Notes under the pieces: generated by a model
What the model saw: the letters and a program-made list of their open reading frames with translations, nothing else
The model's database searches: none
Told to the model about the DNA's origin: nothing
Shown here: in pieces, positions 5,663 to 6,639 of the stretch
Layout of the letters: each line of letters starts with the position of its first letter
Position numbering within the stretch: the stretch's first letter is position 1
NCBI GenBank assembly: GCA_027019885.1
Contig: JALUWC010000505.1
Location: forward strand, 1-6,639
Reading direction: 5' to 3'
Origin: Geoglobus sp.
GTDB lineage: Archaea; Halobacteriota; Archaeoglobi; Archaeoglobales; Archaeoglobaceae
Length of the DNA stretch: 6,639 bases
Translations under genes and position numbers: made by a program

Positions 5663-6639
5663 AGCTTAATCTTCCCCCAGACTCCACCTTTCTGAGTGAG
5701 GTGATTTACGAAGGTGTTCTGTTTTCAATCGCCAACTCTAACTGTACTTTCAGCTTAAGCGAGGTTGAAACGGAGTCAGATTTTCTAACAAAATCCTACA
5801 GCGCTCTCGATGATGAAAGAATTCAGGCAGTGAGAATCGTGATGTCGGGGAACGACAACATCAACACCAAGATGTTTGAAAAGCTGGGAGTTGAGTTCAG
5901 CAGCAGGAAAACATACTATGATCTGATAAAAGCCATTAAAGAATGCAGAAAGCACCTTAAGCCAAAGGAAGAGGTACATGTCGAGCTTAAGACCACCAAA
6001 AAAGATGTTTTAATGGATGTGGAAAAGAAAGCGGAGGGTCTTGCAGCACCACAGCTTTTCAAGGTGGACAGATATACAGGCATTTCCTCCCTCGAAACGG
6101 ATTACACCACCCAGCAGCTTACTTTTTACATTTCCAAGGAGGTTGCACTCATCTCGCTTCTCGGAATTTATTCATCTTTCGTAATTTCGACGAGGCAGCA
6201 ACAGCAGAATGTTTACTATTTCCTCTTTTTCTCCCCAGACGAAGTAGTACGGTTGATGGTAGAAGGAAACAGAGGACTTGTTGAAAAGTTCTTCATGATA
6301 AAGGAGAAGGTAATGGAGAGATTAAGGGAAATTCTTTCCACCACAACCCTGAACGAGCTAATGCTAATCGACATCGCACTCAACCTTGAAATAAGGAGGC
6401 TGCTGGAGAAGGAGAATCTCGATAAGATATCTCTGATGCTTTTCAAGATTTATCCGGAAGGACAGACCTACAAGATATATGAGCAGATTCCCCTGATGGT
6501 ATACAGAGAACAGGCGTTCTACAATCTAGCCAGACGGCATTTCAGAAATCCCGAGGCTTTGGCTGATGAGCTGGAAAAGGCAGTCACCTCTGGAGCGATA
6601 CCGAAAGCCCTGTCAACCTTAAACAGAAAAAACAAGTTC
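5650..6639 (+). CDS. cas8a2: Cas8a (Csa4/Cas8a2), large subunit of the type I-A Cascade (first 330 residues, 3' end outside window)
   Basis: An open frame of 330 codons runs to the right edge without a stop. The protein begins MVRIKLNLPPDSTFLSEVIY and includes a TRQQQQNVYYFLFFSPDEVV stretch (181-200) and KIYEQIPLMVY (275-285). A largely helical, charged C-terminal half follows (about 208-330). I assign it to Cas8a2/Csa4 from this general pattern and from its place directly after csa5-cas7-cas5, where archaeal I-A operons carry it; large subunits diverge fast and have few fixed motifs. Csa4 is around 350 residues, so probably only a short C-terminal tail is missing. Known role: the large subunit takes part in PAM recognition and in recruiting Cas3' and Cas3'', which may follow downstream. 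The start is set by a strong Shine-Dalgarno site within the end of cas5. It has no nuclease signature that I can see. Confidence 0.82.
   Translation, partial: MVRIKLNLPPDSTFLSEVIYEGVLFSIANSNCTFSLSEVETESDFLTKSYSALDDERIQAVRIVMSGNDNINTKMFEKLGVEFSSRKTYYDLIKAIKECRKHLKPKEEVHVELKTTKKDVLMDVEKKAEGLAAPQLFKVDRYTGISSLETDYTTQQLTFYISKEVALISLLGIYSSFVISTRQQQQNVYYFLFFSPDEVVRLMVEGNRGLVEKFFMIKEKVMERLREILSTTTLNELMLIDIALNLEIRRLLEKENLDKISLMLFKIYPEGQTYKIYEQIPLMVYREQAFYNLARRHFRNPEALADELEKAVTSGAIPKALSTLNRKNKF

Noticed and set aside
1..6639. CRISPR array, tRNA, insertion sequence or transposon
   Set aside because: No regularly spaced repeat units, no tRNA-like fold, no transposase frame and no terminal inverted repeats were found; the longest non-coding stretch is 92 bp.

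Overview
The window carries two CRISPR-Cas effector operons, back to back and divergently transcribed, and no CRISPR array. The minus strand (1..3466) reads csa3, cmr1 and the 5' part of cmr2/cas10: a CARF-domain transcription factor followed by the first two genes of a type III-B (Cmr) RNA-targeting complex. The plus strand (3559..6639) reads csa5, cas7 (csa2), cas5 and most of cas8a (csa4), the Cascade subunits of a type I-A system. The first and last genes run off the window, so the remaining cmr genes lie to the left and the cas3 genes probably to the right.

The organism is a thermophilic archaeon, most likely an Archaeoglobus or close relative. The csa genes of subtype I-A are almost confined to archaea. 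The promoters look archaeal (BRE/TATA boxes about 25 nt upstream of starts), csa5 appears to be leaderless, and internal genes have Shine-Dalgarno sites matching GGAGGTGATC. G+C of most genes is in the mid-to-high 40s or above. From memory, A. fulgidus has this same order (cmr genes, csa3, csa5, csa2, cas5, csa4); this is recall and was not searched.

Layout: 1..1293 cmr2 (5' part, GTG start overlapping cmr1 by 4 nt); 1290..2795 cmr1; a 38-nt AT-rich gap; 2834..3466 csa3; 3467..3558, a 92-bp divergent control region with two TATA-like boxes and an imperfect 18-bp dyad between them; 3559..3885 csa5; 3891..4844 cas7; 4841..5662 cas5; 5650..6639 cas8a (open at the window end). Genes are packed with overlaps or very short gaps, except around the control region and between csa3 and cmr1.

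How they work together: Cas8a, Cas5, a Cas7 backbone and the small subunit Csa5 form the crRNA-guided DNA-binding complex. Cmr1 and Cmr2 belong to the RNA-guided Cmr complex, whose Cas10 subunit in many systems makes cyclic oligoadenylate. Csa3 has the CARF fold that senses such molecules and a winged-helix DNA-binding domain, and it lies between the two operons. A plausible but unproven reading is that type III detection feeds, through Csa3, into transcription of the type I-A operon and of its own cmr operon. Besides this layout, the most unusual signal is an AT-rich block (about 950..2540) whose edges fall inside cmr2 and cmr1, suggesting a mosaic history for the Cmr genes.
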